18,237 nucleotides of DNA from UBA1081 sp045658165 (GTDB taxonomy: Bacteria; Bacillota; Clostridia; Oscillospirales; Acutalibacteraceae), in the NCBI GenBank assembly GCA_045658165.1, contig JAZOUN010000157.1, forward strand, positions 1 to 18,237, written 5' to 3'. The notes below the pieces were generated by a model. The model was not told where the DNA came from and made no database searches. It saw only the letters and a program-made list of their open reading frames with translations. Of this stretch, positions 1-7,754 are shown piece by piece. A program made the translations under genes and the position numbers. Positions within the stretch are counted from its first letter, which is position 1. Each line of letters starts with the position of its first letter.

Positions 1-881
1 CAGAGGCAGCTCCCATTCACAACATGCCTTTCTTCGAAGACCTTACAGGTGATGCTGAGCCTGTATTTGAAGATGTAAAGCTTACAGCAGAAAAGATTAC
101 ATCAAGCAAGGATGTTTCAACCACAATCCGCAGAGCGAAGATGTGGGCAGCAACAGACCTTGCAGCAGCTCTCTCCGGTGCAGACCCCATGAAGGCTATC
201 GGTGACCTTGTTGCAAAATACTGGTCACGCCAGATGCAGAAGGAGCTTGTCGCAATTCTTAAGGGTGTTTTCGGTACATACACACCTGAAGACGAAGGTG
301 CAACAGCAAAAACACCTTTTGCGGAGCATATTCTTGACATCACAACTGCTTCATCTGCTGCGGCAAAGAAGGCAAGTGCAAGCACTGTACTTGATGCAAT
401 TCAGCTTCTCGGTGATGCTCAGGATTCACTTACCGGTATGGTAATGGATTCAGCTGCTAAGACATATCTTAAAAAGCTTGATATCGTTTCTACAGAAAAG
501 GGCTCAAATAACGCAGAATTCGATCATTATCAGGGCAGAGGCGTTATCACAGATGACAGTTGTCCCATTGAAAACACAAGTGCAGGTCAGGTGCACACAA
601 TGTACATCTTTGGTGAAGGTGCTGTTGCTCTCGGTAACGGTAATCCCGTCGGCTTTGTTCCCACAGAAACAGACCGTAACAAGCAGATGGGCTCAGGTGT
701 TGATTATCTTATCAACCGTAAGACATTTATTCTTCATCCCCGTGGAGTTGCATGGCAGAATAAGGTAAGAGAAAAAGTCGAAACTCCCACAAGAGAAGAA
801 CTCGCAAATGCACAGAACTGGCAGAGAGTCTTCGAGCATAAGGCAATCCCCATGGTTGCTTTCAAATTCCTTATCGGCTGA
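1..881 (+). CDS. Major capsid protein (5' partial)
   Basis: The reading frame is open from the first complete codon at position 3, so the true start lies outside the window. The ATG at 24 is internal: the residues just before it, EAAPIHN, lead directly into MPFFEDLTGDAEP. The visible part is 292 residues. The segment with KITSSKDVSTTIRRAKMW, followed by an AMKAIGDLVAKYW-like stretch, resembles the HK97-fold, Gp13-like major capsid proteins of Firmicutes phages, in which about 40-50 more residues are expected upstream. The product should form the icosahedral shell. A ribosome binding site (GAGAGGTG) for the next gene overlaps the stop codon, which places this gene in the late operon. The family was recognised by eye. 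The position just before connector, closure and tail genes strongly supports the capsid call (XkdG position in PBSX). Confidence 0.85.
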   Translation, partial: EAAPIHNMPFFEDLTGDAEPVFEDVKLTAEKITSSKDVSTTIRRAKMWAATDLAAALSGADPMKAIGDLVAKYWSRQMQKELVAILKGVFGTYTPEDEGATAKTPFAEHILDITTASSAAAKKASASTVLDAIQLLGDAQDSLTGMVMDSAAKTYLKKLDIVSTEKGSNNAEFDHYQGRGVITDDSCPIENTSAGQVHTMYIFGEGAVALGNGNPVGFVPTETDRNKQMGSGVDYLINRKTFILHPRGVAWQNKVREKVETPTREELANAQNWQRVFEHKAIPMVAFKFLIG

Positions 882-893
882 GAGGTGTAAAAA

Positions 894-1223
894 ATGAATA
901 TCGGCATGCTTAAAAAGATTACGGGATATTCTTTTTGTGATGATGTGTATAAGTTTGCCGCTTCATCGGCTGAAGAAGCAGTGAAGAATTATTGCAATAT
1001 TGATGAGATTCCTGAAGGTCTTGAAAATACAACACTCAGAATCGCTGCCGATATTCTTCGCCGTGAACAGTATGGCAGCGGTGATGTCCCTGTGGTCGTA
1101 AATAATGTCAAAGTCGGTGATACAAGCACATCATTCACTCCTTTATCGGACAGTGAAGCTGAAGAGGTTATCGCAAAGTATAAAAAGGCACTTAACCGAT
1201 ACAGGATGGTGACATTTGTATGA
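894..1223 (+). CDS. Head-tail connector protein (gp6/YqbG-like)
   Basis: This 109-residue, mostly helical protein follows the capsid gene by 12 bases. Its N-terminal part (about 1-65) contains alternating helices with an ADILRREQYGSG-type turn, seen in the small connector proteins of the HK97 gp6 / SPP1 gp15 / DUF3199 group, which sit below the portal and extend the neck of the head. Its length and position between capsid and closure protein fit that family. The stop overlaps the next start (ATGA at 1220-1223), indicating translational coupling. The assignment rests on gene order and general sequence pattern rather than a catalytic motif. Confidence 0.7.
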   Translation: MNIGMLKKITGYSFCDDVYKFAASSAEEAVKNYCNIDEIPEGLENTTLRIAADILRREQYGSGDVPVVVNNVKVGDTSTSFTPLSDSEAEEVIAKYKKALNRYRMVTFV

Positions 1224-1582
1224 TTGAAAATACACACCGAAGGGCAATCGAAAAAACATATACTGACAACTGTACAGTAACGGAATACGAAAAATATAAA
1301 AAAAGTAACAAGACAACAGCATTACGTGAAAAGGTAGTGTATACCGATGAGCCTTGCAGATTGTCTTTTAAAACTGTAAACTCTGCATCGGGAACAGGAA
1401 CAGTAACGAAAATCGGACAGATTATCACGCTGTTCATTTCTCCCGACATCGATATAAAGGCAGGCTCAAAAATCACCGTTACCCATGACGGCAGAACCAC
1501 TGAATATAAAAGAAGCGGGTTTCCTGCGGTGTACAGAACACATCAGGAAATTCCGCTTGAGCTTTTTGAGGAGAATGCCTGA
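1220..1582 (+). CDS. Head closure / stopper protein (XkdH/YqbH-like)
   Basis: A 120-residue, beta-rich protein. It has an N-terminal YTDNCTVTEYEKYKK segment and a later FISPDIDIKAGSKITVTHDG turn followed by TTEYKRSG, typical of head-closure proteins of the SPP1 gp16 / DUF3599 type that plug the portal channel and join head to tail. It starts inside the stop codon of the connector gene and its own stop shares one base with the next start, so it is made in step with its neighbours. The gene order (capsid, connector, this protein, gp10-like, terminator) matches PBSX and the skin-element phage of Bacillus subtilis. Function is inferred from context and family resemblance. Confidence 0.65.
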   Translation: MIENTHRRAIEKTYTDNCTVTEYEKYKKSNKTTALREKVVYTDEPCRLSFKTVNSASGTGTVTKIGQIITLFISPDIDIKAGSKITVTHDGRTTEYKRSGFPAVYRTHQEIPLELFEENA

Positions 1583-2073
1583 TGTCTCTTGATATGCGTG
1601 GTTTTGAAAATCTTCAGAGGGATTTACAGAAGCTGCAGACAAAAGCACCTCAGACTGCAGAAAAGTGTGCAAAGGACCTTGTGTCAAGGCTTTATGCAAT
1701 GACAAAGAAACGGACTCCCGTGGGGAATTATGATGATACTTATGACCTTGAGTTTGACGGAGAACAGTATTTTCTTGTTATGTCAGATAAACAAGGTGGA
1801 ACTCTTCGCAGAGGATGGATTATTCGGGGACCTTATTATTTCGGTAACAACTATGTTTGCGAGCTTATCAATCCTGTTGAATATGCTCCTTATGTTGAGT
1901 ACGGTCACAGACAGACTCCGGGAAGGTATGTTCCTGCTATTGACAGAAAACTTACGGTAAGTTGGGTAAAAGGTTATTTTATGCTTACAAAATCGCTTAA
2001 CGACCTCAGGCGGATTGCTCCGAGGATCATACAGAAAAATGTTGATGCAATGATGAAAGAGGTGTTCGGATGA
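1582..2073 (+). CDS. HK97-gp10-like neck/tail completion protein (XkdI-like)
   Basis: A 163-residue protein. The N-terminal helix (about 5-45) has a KLQTKAPQTAEKCAKDLVSR pattern and is followed by KKRTPVGNY, the RTPVxTG-like signature of the HK97 gp10 / phage tail completion family. The motif NPVEYAPYVEYGHRQTPGR (about 107-125) is the diagnostic YAxYVExGHR block of this family. The C-terminal helix ends in NVDAMMKEVFG. Such proteins act at the head-tail joint during tail maturation. GAGGAG at 1569-1574 is well placed for the ATG at 1582. The stop overlaps the next ATG (2070-2073). Confidence 0.85.
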   Translation: MSLDMRGFENLQRDLQKLQTKAPQTAEKCAKDLVSRLYAMTKKRTPVGNYDDTYDLEFDGEQYFLVMSDKQGGTLRRGWIIRGPYYFGNNYVCELINPVEYAPYVEYGHRQTPGRYVPAIDRKLTVSWVKGYFMLTKSLNDLRRIAPRIIQKNVDAMMKEVFG

Positions 2074-2507
2074 TTGTTCAGAAAATCATTGACGGTATTG
2101 CAGAAATACTTGATGCAAACTTTCCCTATTCGGATATACAGACTGAAGAGGTAAAGCAGGGACTCGACACTCCTTGCTTTTTTGTTTTTCCGATAAATGT
2201 ATCTGATATCCGTCATGTCGGCAGACGTTGGAACGCCAGATATTCAATGTGTGTTCAGTATATTCCCGATTCGGACGAGCCGAAGGCAGAGTGTGCCGAG
2301 GTTGAGGAAAAGCTCTATAAACTGCTTGAGTATATCACGGTGAACGGATGTCTTGTCGGAGGTGTTGATATTCATTCGGAAACAACCGATGAAGTGTTGA
2401 GTTTTTTTGCAACATACAGAATGCTTACCATTGAAGAGCCAACCGAAGAAATCATAAAAATGACAGATTTAAAGGGGGATGTTCATGTCAAAGAAGAAAA
2501 CATCTGA
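2070..2507 (+). CDS. Tail terminator protein (XkdJ/YqbJ, DUF6838-like)
   Basis: A 145-residue protein of alternating helices and strands. It starts with a helix (IIDGIAEILDANF), then TPCFFVFPINVSDIRHVGRR, and has a long central helix ending EEKLYKLLEYI. This matches the small tail-terminator family encoded just before the sheath in PBSX-like phages. The protein is expected to cap the tail tube and stop its growth at the tape-measure length. Its C-terminal codons overlap the start of the small downstream gene. The identity comes from position and pattern. Confidence 0.65.
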   Translation: MIVQKIIDGIAEILDANFPYSDIQTEEVKQGLDTPCFFVFPINVSDIRHVGRRWNARYSMCVQYIPDSDEPKAECAEVEEKLYKLLEYITVNGCLVGGVDIHSETTDEVLSFFATYRMLTIEEPTEEIIKMTDLKGDVHVKEENI

Positions 2508-2691
2508 TGAAATGTCGGCAGAGCCTGCTGTAAAAACTTCTGAGCCGACTTTCACAAAGGAACAGCTTGTTAATTCAAAACATTTTAAGCATCGCAAATA
2601 CGCTCTTGCAGCGTGTCTTGACGATGATAAGAAATACACGATAAAAGAAGCAGAAAAACTGCTTAATAAATTCTCAAAGGGGGAAAAGTAA
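2485..2691 (+). CDS. Small charged protein of unknown function before the sheath gene
   Basis: This 68-residue Lys/Glu-rich protein lies between the tail terminator and sheath genes. An ATG at 2479 is in frame, but the run of five G at 2474-2478 leaves no spacing there. The ATG at 2485 has six bases of spacing and is the better start. The N-terminal third is low-complexity (MSKKKTSDEMSAEPAVKTSE). The rest reads EQLVNSKHFKHRKYALAACL, then DDDKKYTIKEAEKLLNKF. Similar short proteins occupy this position in many Firmicutes contractile phages, so it is probably a real gene, but I know of no function. Confidence 0.6.
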   Translation: MSKKKTSDEMSAEPAVKTSEPTFTKEQLVNSKHFKHRKYALAACLDDDKKYTIKEAEKLLNKFSKGEK

Positions 2692-3969
2692 ATGGGTCTC
2701 GGCGGAGGTACATTTATAACTCAGAACAAAGCTTTGCCCGGTGCGTATGTCAATACGGTTTCCGCAGCGGCTGCTTCTGCATCAGCTTCTGACAGAGGTG
2801 TTGCTGCTATCGGTCTTGAACTTGACTGGGGTGAAGAAAACAAGGTAATCGAAATTACAAACAGTGACTTTATCAAAAATTCCCGTGTTCTTTTCGGTTA
2901 TAACGCAACAGATGAAAGCCTTAAGGGCCTTCGTGATGTGTTCAAACATGCAAGAAAGGTGCTCCTTTACCGCCTTAACGGTGGCGGTGCAAAGGCATCG
3001 AACACTTTCGGTACTGCAAAATTCAGCGGCACAAGAGGTAACGATATCAAAATTGCCGTATCTGCTGATGTTGACAATGCCGAAAAGTTTGTTGTGAATA
3101 CATATCTCGGTACAGCTCTTGTTGATGCGCAGACAGTAGCATCTGCAACAGAACTTACCGACAATGATTTTGTTGTGTTCAAAAAGGATGCTGCACTTGC
3201 CGAAAATGCAGGCGAAGCAATGACAGGCGGTGCAAACGGTACTGAACTTGTACATGAATCATTCCTCACACAGATGGAAAGATACTCTTTCAATGCAATC
3301 GGTGTTGTAAGCTCAGACAATACAATCAATAAGCTTTATTCGGAATTCGGCAAGACAATGCGAAACGACTACGGCAAAAAATTCAGCGTTATTGTTTACA
3401 GCACAAAAGCCGATTTTGAAGGTACTGTCAATGTTAAGAACAAGCCCGAAGCTGTATACTGGACACTCGGTGTTGAAGCCGGTATTGCTGTTAATAAGTC
3501 AGCTCTTAATATGGTTTATGACGGTGAATTCGAAATTGAAGCCGATTACACTCAGGCACAGCTTGAAGAAGCAATTGAAAACGGCGAATTTGTGCTTCAC
3601 AAGGTTGGCGATGAACTGCGTGTTCTTGCTGATATCAACTCTCTTACATCTGTATCTGATGAAAAAGGTGATATATTCAAATCCAATCAGACTGTAAGGG
3701 TTGCCGATCAGATTGCAACGGATGCTGCATCTGTATTCAATAACAAATATCTCGGCAAGGTACAGAATGATGCTGCAGGCAGAGAAAGCTTCTGGGGCGA
3801 TATCCGCAGTATTTTAAAGTCTTTGGTCAACATTCATGCGATAGAAGATTTTGACGATGCAGATATTATCGTTGAAGCAGGCAACGAAAAGGGCAGTATC
3901 GTATTCAGATGTGCAATTGTCGTTATCGGCACAATGGAAAAACTCTATTTGACCTGTGTAATCAACTGA
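2692..3969 (+). CDS. Contractile tail sheath protein (XkdK-like)
   Basis: A 425-residue protein. The N-terminal GGGTFITQNKALPGAYVN is the typical opening of XkdK-type sheath subunits. It is followed by DRGVAAIGLELDWG and the VLLYRLNGGGAKA block. The middle carries the inserted domain found in phage sheaths, and the C-terminal half has the handshake region, DGEFEIEADYTQAQLEEAIENG-type strands and a final NIHAIEDFDDADI segment. Sheath subunits wrap the tail tube and contract to drive it through the cell wall. Length and the order sheath then tube fit PBSX and related contractile systems. A GGGGG ribosome binding site precedes the ATG. This gene is the main evidence for a myovirus-type particle. 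Confidence 0.93.
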   Translation: MGLGGGTFITQNKALPGAYVNTVSAAAASASASDRGVAAIGLELDWGEENKVIEITNSDFIKNSRVLFGYNATDESLKGLRDVFKHARKVLLYRLNGGGAKASNTFGTAKFSGTRGNDIKIAVSADVDNAEKFVVNTYLGTALVDAQTVASATELTDNDFVVFKKDAALAENAGEAMTGGANGTELVHESFLTQMERYSFNAIGVVSSDNTINKLYSEFGKTMRNDYGKKFSVIVYSTKADFEGTVNVKNKPEAVYWTLGVEAGIAVNKSALNMVYDGEFEIEADYTQAQLEEAIENGEFVLHKVGDELRVLADINSLTSVSDEKGDIFKSNQTVRVADQIATDAASVFNNKYLGKVQNDAAGRESFWGDIRSILKSLVNIHAIEDFDDADIIVEAGNEKGSIVFRCAIVVIGTMEKLYLTCVIN

Positions 3970-3988
3970 CAGAAAGGAGAAATAAACT

Positions 3989-4465
3989 ATGAAGATGAAC
4001 ACATATTTTGATCCTCAGGATGCTCCTTCCTCGAAGTGGGGAGAAGCATATGTTACGGTTAAAGGAAACAGATATTCTTATTTCAATGCAAAAGACTGTG
4101 AAGTTACAGCAAATATAGAAACAAAAGAAGTTCCGATGCTCAACAGAACAGTAAAAGGCAGAAAGCCTGTCGGAATGGAAGTTAAAATTACAATGACCGT
4201 TTACAAGTGCAGTGAGCATTTTGACGACATTGTTACAGAATTCAAGAATACAGGTGTTCTCCCCACATTCGACCTTCAGGTAAGCAATGAGGACCCTGCA
4301 TCTGCTATGGGAAGAAGCTCTAAAATCTATAACGACTGTGTTATTGACGGTGATGTTCTTCTTTCTATGCTCAAAGCTGACGGTGATTACATTGAACAGA
4401 AAATCACAGCTTATGCTATGGACTATTCAAGTGCTGCAAAGTATAAGGCACCCGGTTATATGTAA
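3989..4465 (+). CDS. Tail tube protein (XkdM-like)
   Basis: A 158-residue protein directly after the sheath, with GAAAGGAG placed 11 bases before the ATG. It begins NTYFDPQDAPSSKWGEAYVT and continues with the RYSYFNAKDCEVTANIETKE and KEVPMLNRTVKGRKPVGMEV strands seen in XkdM-type tube proteins (gp19/VrlC superfamily). Subunits stack as hexameric rings to make the inner tube of the contractile tail. A hairpin terminator follows within 20 bases of the stop, so sheath and tube end one transcription segment. The family is well recognised. Confidence 0.92.
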   Translation: MKMNTYFDPQDAPSSKWGEAYVTVKGNRYSYFNAKDCEVTANIETKEVPMLNRTVKGRKPVGMEVKITMTVYKCSEHFDDIVTEFKNTGVLPTFDLQVSNEDPASAMGRSSKIYNDCVIDGDVLLSMLKADGDYIEQKITAYAMDYSSAAKYKAPGYM

Positions 4466-4482
4466 CTTTTAAGGTAAAAACA

Positions 4483-4518
4483 AGCAGAGAGCCGTAAAAA
4501 GCTCCCTGCTATTTTTTA
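4483..4518 (+). terminator. Intrinsic terminator after the tail tube gene
   Basis: The arms AGCAGAGAGC (4483-4492) and GCTCCCTGCT (4501-4510) pair at nine of ten positions around an eight-base loop. They are followed by ATTTTTTAT. The hairpin lies in the only sizeable gap inside the structural operon. It probably reduces read-through from the abundant sheath and tube genes into the chaperone, tape measure and baseplate genes. Confidence 0.75.
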
Positions 4519-4567
4519 TCTTACAAGCAAGACCTTTATATTTTTAAATAAAGAAAGGATTTTAATT

Positions 4568-4993
4568 ATGTCATTTGAAAGATTTATGAAGAAAAACAAG
4601 GCAGTTAAGGAGAATACATTCTATCCTGCCACTGCATCCCTTTGTGATGAAAACGGCAAGCCGCTTGAATGGGAAATAAAGCCTTTGACCACAAAGGAAT
4701 CTGAAGCTATCAGAGAAAAGAATACAATTGAAATTCCTGTTCCCGGAAAACCCGGTATGTACCGTCAGAAGGTTACAAAAGACTATGTGCCTTCGCTTAT
4801 CTGTGCAGCAGTTGTATCCCCGAATCTTTACGATGCAGAGCTTCAGGACAGCTATGGTGTACATACTCCTCAGGAACTCATCGTAGAAATGATTGACAAT
4901 CCCGATGAGTATGCAAAAATGCTTCAGTTTATACAGTCATACAGTGGTATTTCATCTTCAATGGATGAGGAAATAGCAGAAGCAAAAAACTGA
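4568..4993 (+). CDS. Tail assembly chaperone, short (unshifted) form (XkdN-like)
   Basis: A 141-residue protein with the XkdN pattern: an N-terminal MSFERFMKKNKA, then EWEIKPLTTKESEAIR (about 36-51), RQKVTKDYVPSLICAAVVSP (about 66-85) and a C-terminal helical region ending EEIAEAKN. In lambda-like and PBSX-like phages the gene before the tape measure makes two chaperones by programmed frameshift. Both bind the tape measure protein and help tube assembly but are not in the particle. The stop TGA at 4991-4993 comes immediately after the slippery run. The ribosome binding site GAAAGGA lies upstream of the ATG. Confidence 0.88.
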   Translation: MSFERFMKKNKAVKENTFYPATASLCDENGKPLEWEIKPLTTKESEAIREKNTIEIPVPGKPGMYRQKVTKDYVPSLICAAVVSPNLYDAELQDSYGVHTPQELIVEMIDNPDEYAKMLQFIQSYSGISSSMDEEIAEAKN

Positions 4994-5172
4994 TTGATGA
5001 GGGGGATCCTGAAGCCAATTGTGCATATTTTGCGTTAATGCGGCTTCATATTCTTCCCTCAGTTTTTTTAGAAATGAACAGGCAGGAAAAAGCTTTTGTT
5101 ATAGCCTGCGAACAAAAATATGCGGAAGAAAAGAAAAAAGAAGCAGATAAAATAAAAAATGCAGAAAAGTAA
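4568..5172 (+). CDS. Tail assembly chaperone, -1 frameshift fusion form
   Basis: If ribosomes slip back one base on A AAA AAC at 4984-4990, translation continues as CTG ATT GAT and stays open for 60 codons to the TAA at 5170-5172, giving a 201-residue product. The extension begins LIDEGDPEANCAYFALMRLH and then has ILPSVFLEMNRQEKAFVIAC, which resembles the known second frame of XkdN-type genes. It then ends in a Lys/Glu-rich tail. The -1 frame is closed upstream by TGA at 4966-4968 and has no usable start or ribosome binding site near its beginning, so the fusion is the best explanation for this otherwise unassigned 180-base stretch. The role is by analogy with lambda gpG/gpGT. Confidence 0.87.
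4984..4990 (+). promoter_or_regulatory. Slippery heptamer A AAA AAC for -1 frameshifting
   Basis: In the zero frame the codons are GCA AAA AAC TGA, so the heptamer has the X XXY YYZ phase needed for a simultaneous -1 slip of both tRNAs. A purine-rich, Shine-Dalgarno-like GAGG (4967-4970) lies 13 bases upstream, a spacing known to stimulate -1 shifts in dnaX-type sites. Downstream, TGAAGCC (5010-5016) can pair with GGCTTCA (5042-5048), with an inner GCAT/ATGC helix. That stem begins about 20 bases away, which is far for a classical stimulator. Confidence 0.87.
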
Positions 5173-5184
5173 AGAGGTGATTGA

Positions 5185-7158
5185 ATGACAAATTACGGTG
5201 CATCTATTATGCTTGCGGATAAAATGACACCGATTCTTAATAATATTATCTCCGCAATGAATATGACAATAAGCACGGTTTATAATATGCAGTCATCTGT
5301 TGACGGCTTTGATGCTTCAGGCTTTGATTCGATTCACGAAACAATAGCACAGGCAGAAACAGAAATGCAGCAAGTTCAAAACGAAATAAGCGAAAGCAAT
5401 GAGGAACAGCAGAAATTCAACAATAGTATCAATCAAGGCGTTAATTCTGCAAACACATTAAAATCTACATTCAGCAAAGTTGCTTCAGCACTCGGACTTT
5501 ATAAAATCGGGTCGGAAATTATGCAGACTGCATCACAGGCTGTCGAATTAGCATCCGATCTGAAAGAGGTGCAGAACGTTGTTGATGTGACATTTGGTGG
5601 ATCTTCAAACATTATTGATGAATGGTCAACTACAACACTTGATGCGTTCGGTTTGAATGAATTATCTGCAAAGCAGTATGCAGGTACAATGGGTGCAATG
5701 CTGAAATCAAGCGGTCTTGCATCAGATTCAGCAATGAAAATGTCTATGACTGTTACGGAGTTAGCAGGTGATATGGCATCATTCTATAATCTTTCGGGTG
5801 AAGAAGCATTCAACAAGCTTCGTTCGGGACTTTCCGGAGAAACAGAACCGCTGAAGCAGCTCGGTATAAATATGTCTGTTGCAAATCTTGAAGCATATGC
5901 TCTTAAACAAGGAATTTCAGAAACATATTCCGAAATGACACAAGGAGAGCAAACAATTCTTCGGTATAATTATTTGCTTTCCGCAACAGCTGATGCACAA
6001 GGGGATTTTGCAAGAACATCGGATTCTTACGCCAATCAAACGAAACTTCTTGAAGAGAATTGGACGTCATTCACTGCAACACTCGCCGAAGGTGCATTGC
6101 CAATACTGGCGACTGTAACGCAGACGTTGAATGGTGCAATATCATTTCTTAACGAACATTCTGACACTGTAAAAGCAGTTCTTGCGGGATTGGCTGTGGG
6201 GATAACAATAGCAGCAACTGCTTGGGGATTTTATACAGCTGCTAAATGGTTAGCTGTTGCAGCAAATCGTGCATTGGTTGTGTCGCTTCTCGCAAATCCG
6301 TTTGTGTGGATTGCAATAGTTATAGGTGTTATTGTAGCGGCGATATACAAATGGATTCAGTCTCTTGGCGGATTGAAAAATGCATGGGAAATAGTCAAAT
6401 TGGCTGTTCAGGTCAGTATGAATGCTCTTCAATACGGATTTTATTATTGCATTGACGGTATTCTTACAAAGATTGAAGCATTTCAGCTTGCTTGGAAAAC
6501 AGCAGGTGTTAATATTTCTAATTTTATTGGTGATATGAAGGTAAGTGCGCTGACCGGTCTACAGAATATGGTCAACGGTGCAATTGGCATTATCAATGGT
6601 TTTATTGAAAAACTTAATACCATTCCCGGTGTTTCCATTGATGCTATAGCTGAAGTAACTTTTGCTACAGCTGCTGCAGCTGAAAATGAAGCACAAAAGC
6701 AAGCCCGCTCAGAAGAACTTGCGGCATATGAAAATGAAATTATATCATCGCAGATAATGCGTGATTTAACGCTTTCTCAGTTGAAATCTGATTGGAATGA
6801 ATCAGTAAAAACATTAAAAGATGCATATCAAAATGCCCTTGAGACAGCTCAAGCAGAAGATAAAGTCAATAATGACAATAATGGTCTTGACGTTATTGAG
6901 ACAGGTTTAGGGAACATTGTAAGCGATACAGGTGACATCAAAGACTCAATAAATGGTATGTCTGACGAGGAACTTAAATGGCTTCGCAAGATTGCAGAGA
7001 GGGAAAGTGTAAATAAGTTTACTACAGCCGAAATTAAGCTTGATTTCAGTTCGACTGCAACGCTTAATTCAGATATGGATATTGACGGCTATATCAACAC
7101 ATTTACTGATGAATTACAGGAAGCACTTGTAACAACGGCGGAGGGACTTGAAAAATGA
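5185..7158 (+). CDS. Tail tape measure protein (XkdO-like)
   Basis: A 657-residue protein. It starts NYGASIMLADKMTPILNNII, typical of tape measures of this group. A Gln/Glu-rich coiled coil follows at about 45-95, then a conserved globular region with SSNIIDEWSTTTLDAFGLNE and the AGTMGAMLKSSGL / GDMASFYNLS / KLRSGLSGETEPLKQLGINM series found in Firmicutes tape measure proteins. Strongly hydrophobic segments lie at about 330-390, as expected for a protein that inserts in the cytoplasmic membrane during DNA entry. At the usual 1.5 angstrom per residue it would set a tail of roughly 100 nm. The start follows AGAGGTGATT. The last codons overlap the next gene (ATGA). Confidence 0.92.
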   Translation: MTNYGASIMLADKMTPILNNIISAMNMTISTVYNMQSSVDGFDASGFDSIHETIAQAETEMQQVQNEISESNEEQQKFNNSINQGVNSANTLKSTFSKVASALGLYKIGSEIMQTASQAVELASDLKEVQNVVDVTFGGSSNIIDEWSTTTLDAFGLNELSAKQYAGTMGAMLKSSGLASDSAMKMSMTVTELAGDMASFYNLSGEEAFNKLRSGLSGETEPLKQLGINMSVANLEAYALKQGISETYSEMTQGEQTILRYNYLLSATADAQGDFARTSDSYANQTKLLEENWTSFTATLAEGALPILATVTQTLNGAISFLNEHSDTVKAVLAGLAVGITIAATAWGFYTAAKWLAVAANRALVVSLLANPFVWIAIVIGVIVAAIYKWIQSLGGLKNAWEIVKLAVQVSMNALQYGFYYCIDGILTKIEAFQLAWKTAGVNISNFIGDMKVSALTGLQNMVNGAIGIINGFIEKLNTIPGVSIDAIAEVTFATAAAAENEAQKQARSEELAAYENEIISSQIMRDLTLSQLKSDWNESVKTLKDAYQNALETAQAEDKVNNDNNGLDVIETGLGNIVSDTGDIKDSINGMSDEELKWLRKIAERESVNKFTTAEIKLDFSSTATLNSDMDIDGYINTFTDELQEALVTTAEGLEK

Positions 7159-7745
7159 CGAACTATTTCTATATTGACGATGTTCTTCTGCCGGTTACTC
7201 CCGGTAGTATGAAAACAAAGATAAAAAACAGAAACAAAACATTTGATATGGTTTCGGGAAGTGAAATAAACATTCTTAAAAGTCCCGGACTTACAGAAGT
7301 TTCTTTTGATTGTCTGCTTCCTGCTGTTGAATACAGTTTTGCAAGATATGAAAACGGATTTAAAAGCCCTCAGTATTATCTTGATTTGTTTGAGAATCTT
7401 AAAAAAAGTAGGAAACCATTTTCTTTCACGGTAATGCCCATGCGCACCATTTCTGCAGAACAGTTGCTGAAATTCTCAGCTGATATGTTGCCGTATTCAT
7501 ACGGAACAAAATTTGATTATGATTTTAACGGTGACGGTGAAATTACAGCGATGGATGCAAAAATTCTTCTGCGAAGTCAAAAGGGGTTAACTCTTCTGAA
7601 CAACACGAAGATGCAATGCACCATAGAAGATTATACAATCAACGAAGATGTTGAAAAGTACGGCCGTGATGTTATGGTTTCTCTGAACCTGAAACAGAAT
7701 GTTGAATTTTCTTTGAAAAATGCAACGTATTCGGCTATAAAATGA
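7155..7745 (+). CDS. XkdP-like baseplate protein with inserted dockerin and no LysM
   Basis: A 196-residue protein. Residues 1-93 match the XkdP-type N-terminal domain (a SEINILKSPGLTEVSFDCLL core, then FARYENGFKSPQYYLDLF and KKSRKPFSFTV). The matching C-terminal strand block (TIEDYTINEDVEKYGRDVMV) resumes at about 156. Between them, where relatives have a short hairpin, lie about 53 extra residues that read as a dockerin. A perfect calcium loop DFNGDGEITAMD (123-134) is followed by AKILLRSQKGL, and before it RTISAEQLLKFSA aligns without gaps to the first dockerin helix of the endolysin. The first calcium loop is gone. The C-terminal LysM domain normal for XkdP is absent. The protein probably sits at the tail tube end or baseplate hub. 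The dockerin could bind a cohesin, but this is an inference. Confidence 0.8.
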   Translation: MTNYFYIDDVLLPVTPGSMKTKIKNRNKTFDMVSGSEINILKSPGLTEVSFDCLLPAVEYSFARYENGFKSPQYYLDLFENLKKSRKPFSFTVMPMRTISAEQLLKFSADMLPYSYGTKFDYDFNGDGEITAMDAKILLRSQKGLTLLNNTKMQCTIEDYTINEDVEKYGRDVMVSLNLKQNVEFSLKNATYSAIK

Positions 7746-7754
7746 GGTGAATGA

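Noticed and set aside
24..881. ATG at 24 as the start of the capsid gene
   Set aside because: The frame is open to the window edge and the preceding residues fit the capsid family, so the ATG is internal.
2782..3255. Antisense ORFs under the sheath gene (also at 989-1237, 1192-1500 and 8448-8801)
   Set aside because: They lie opposite well-supported genes, are Cys/Ile/Phe-rich shadow translations and have no ribosome sites.
5010..5048. Stem TGAAGCC/GGCTTCA as the frameshift stimulator
   Set aside because: It can form but starts about 20 bases after the slippery site, further than the usual 5-9, so I mention it only as possible.
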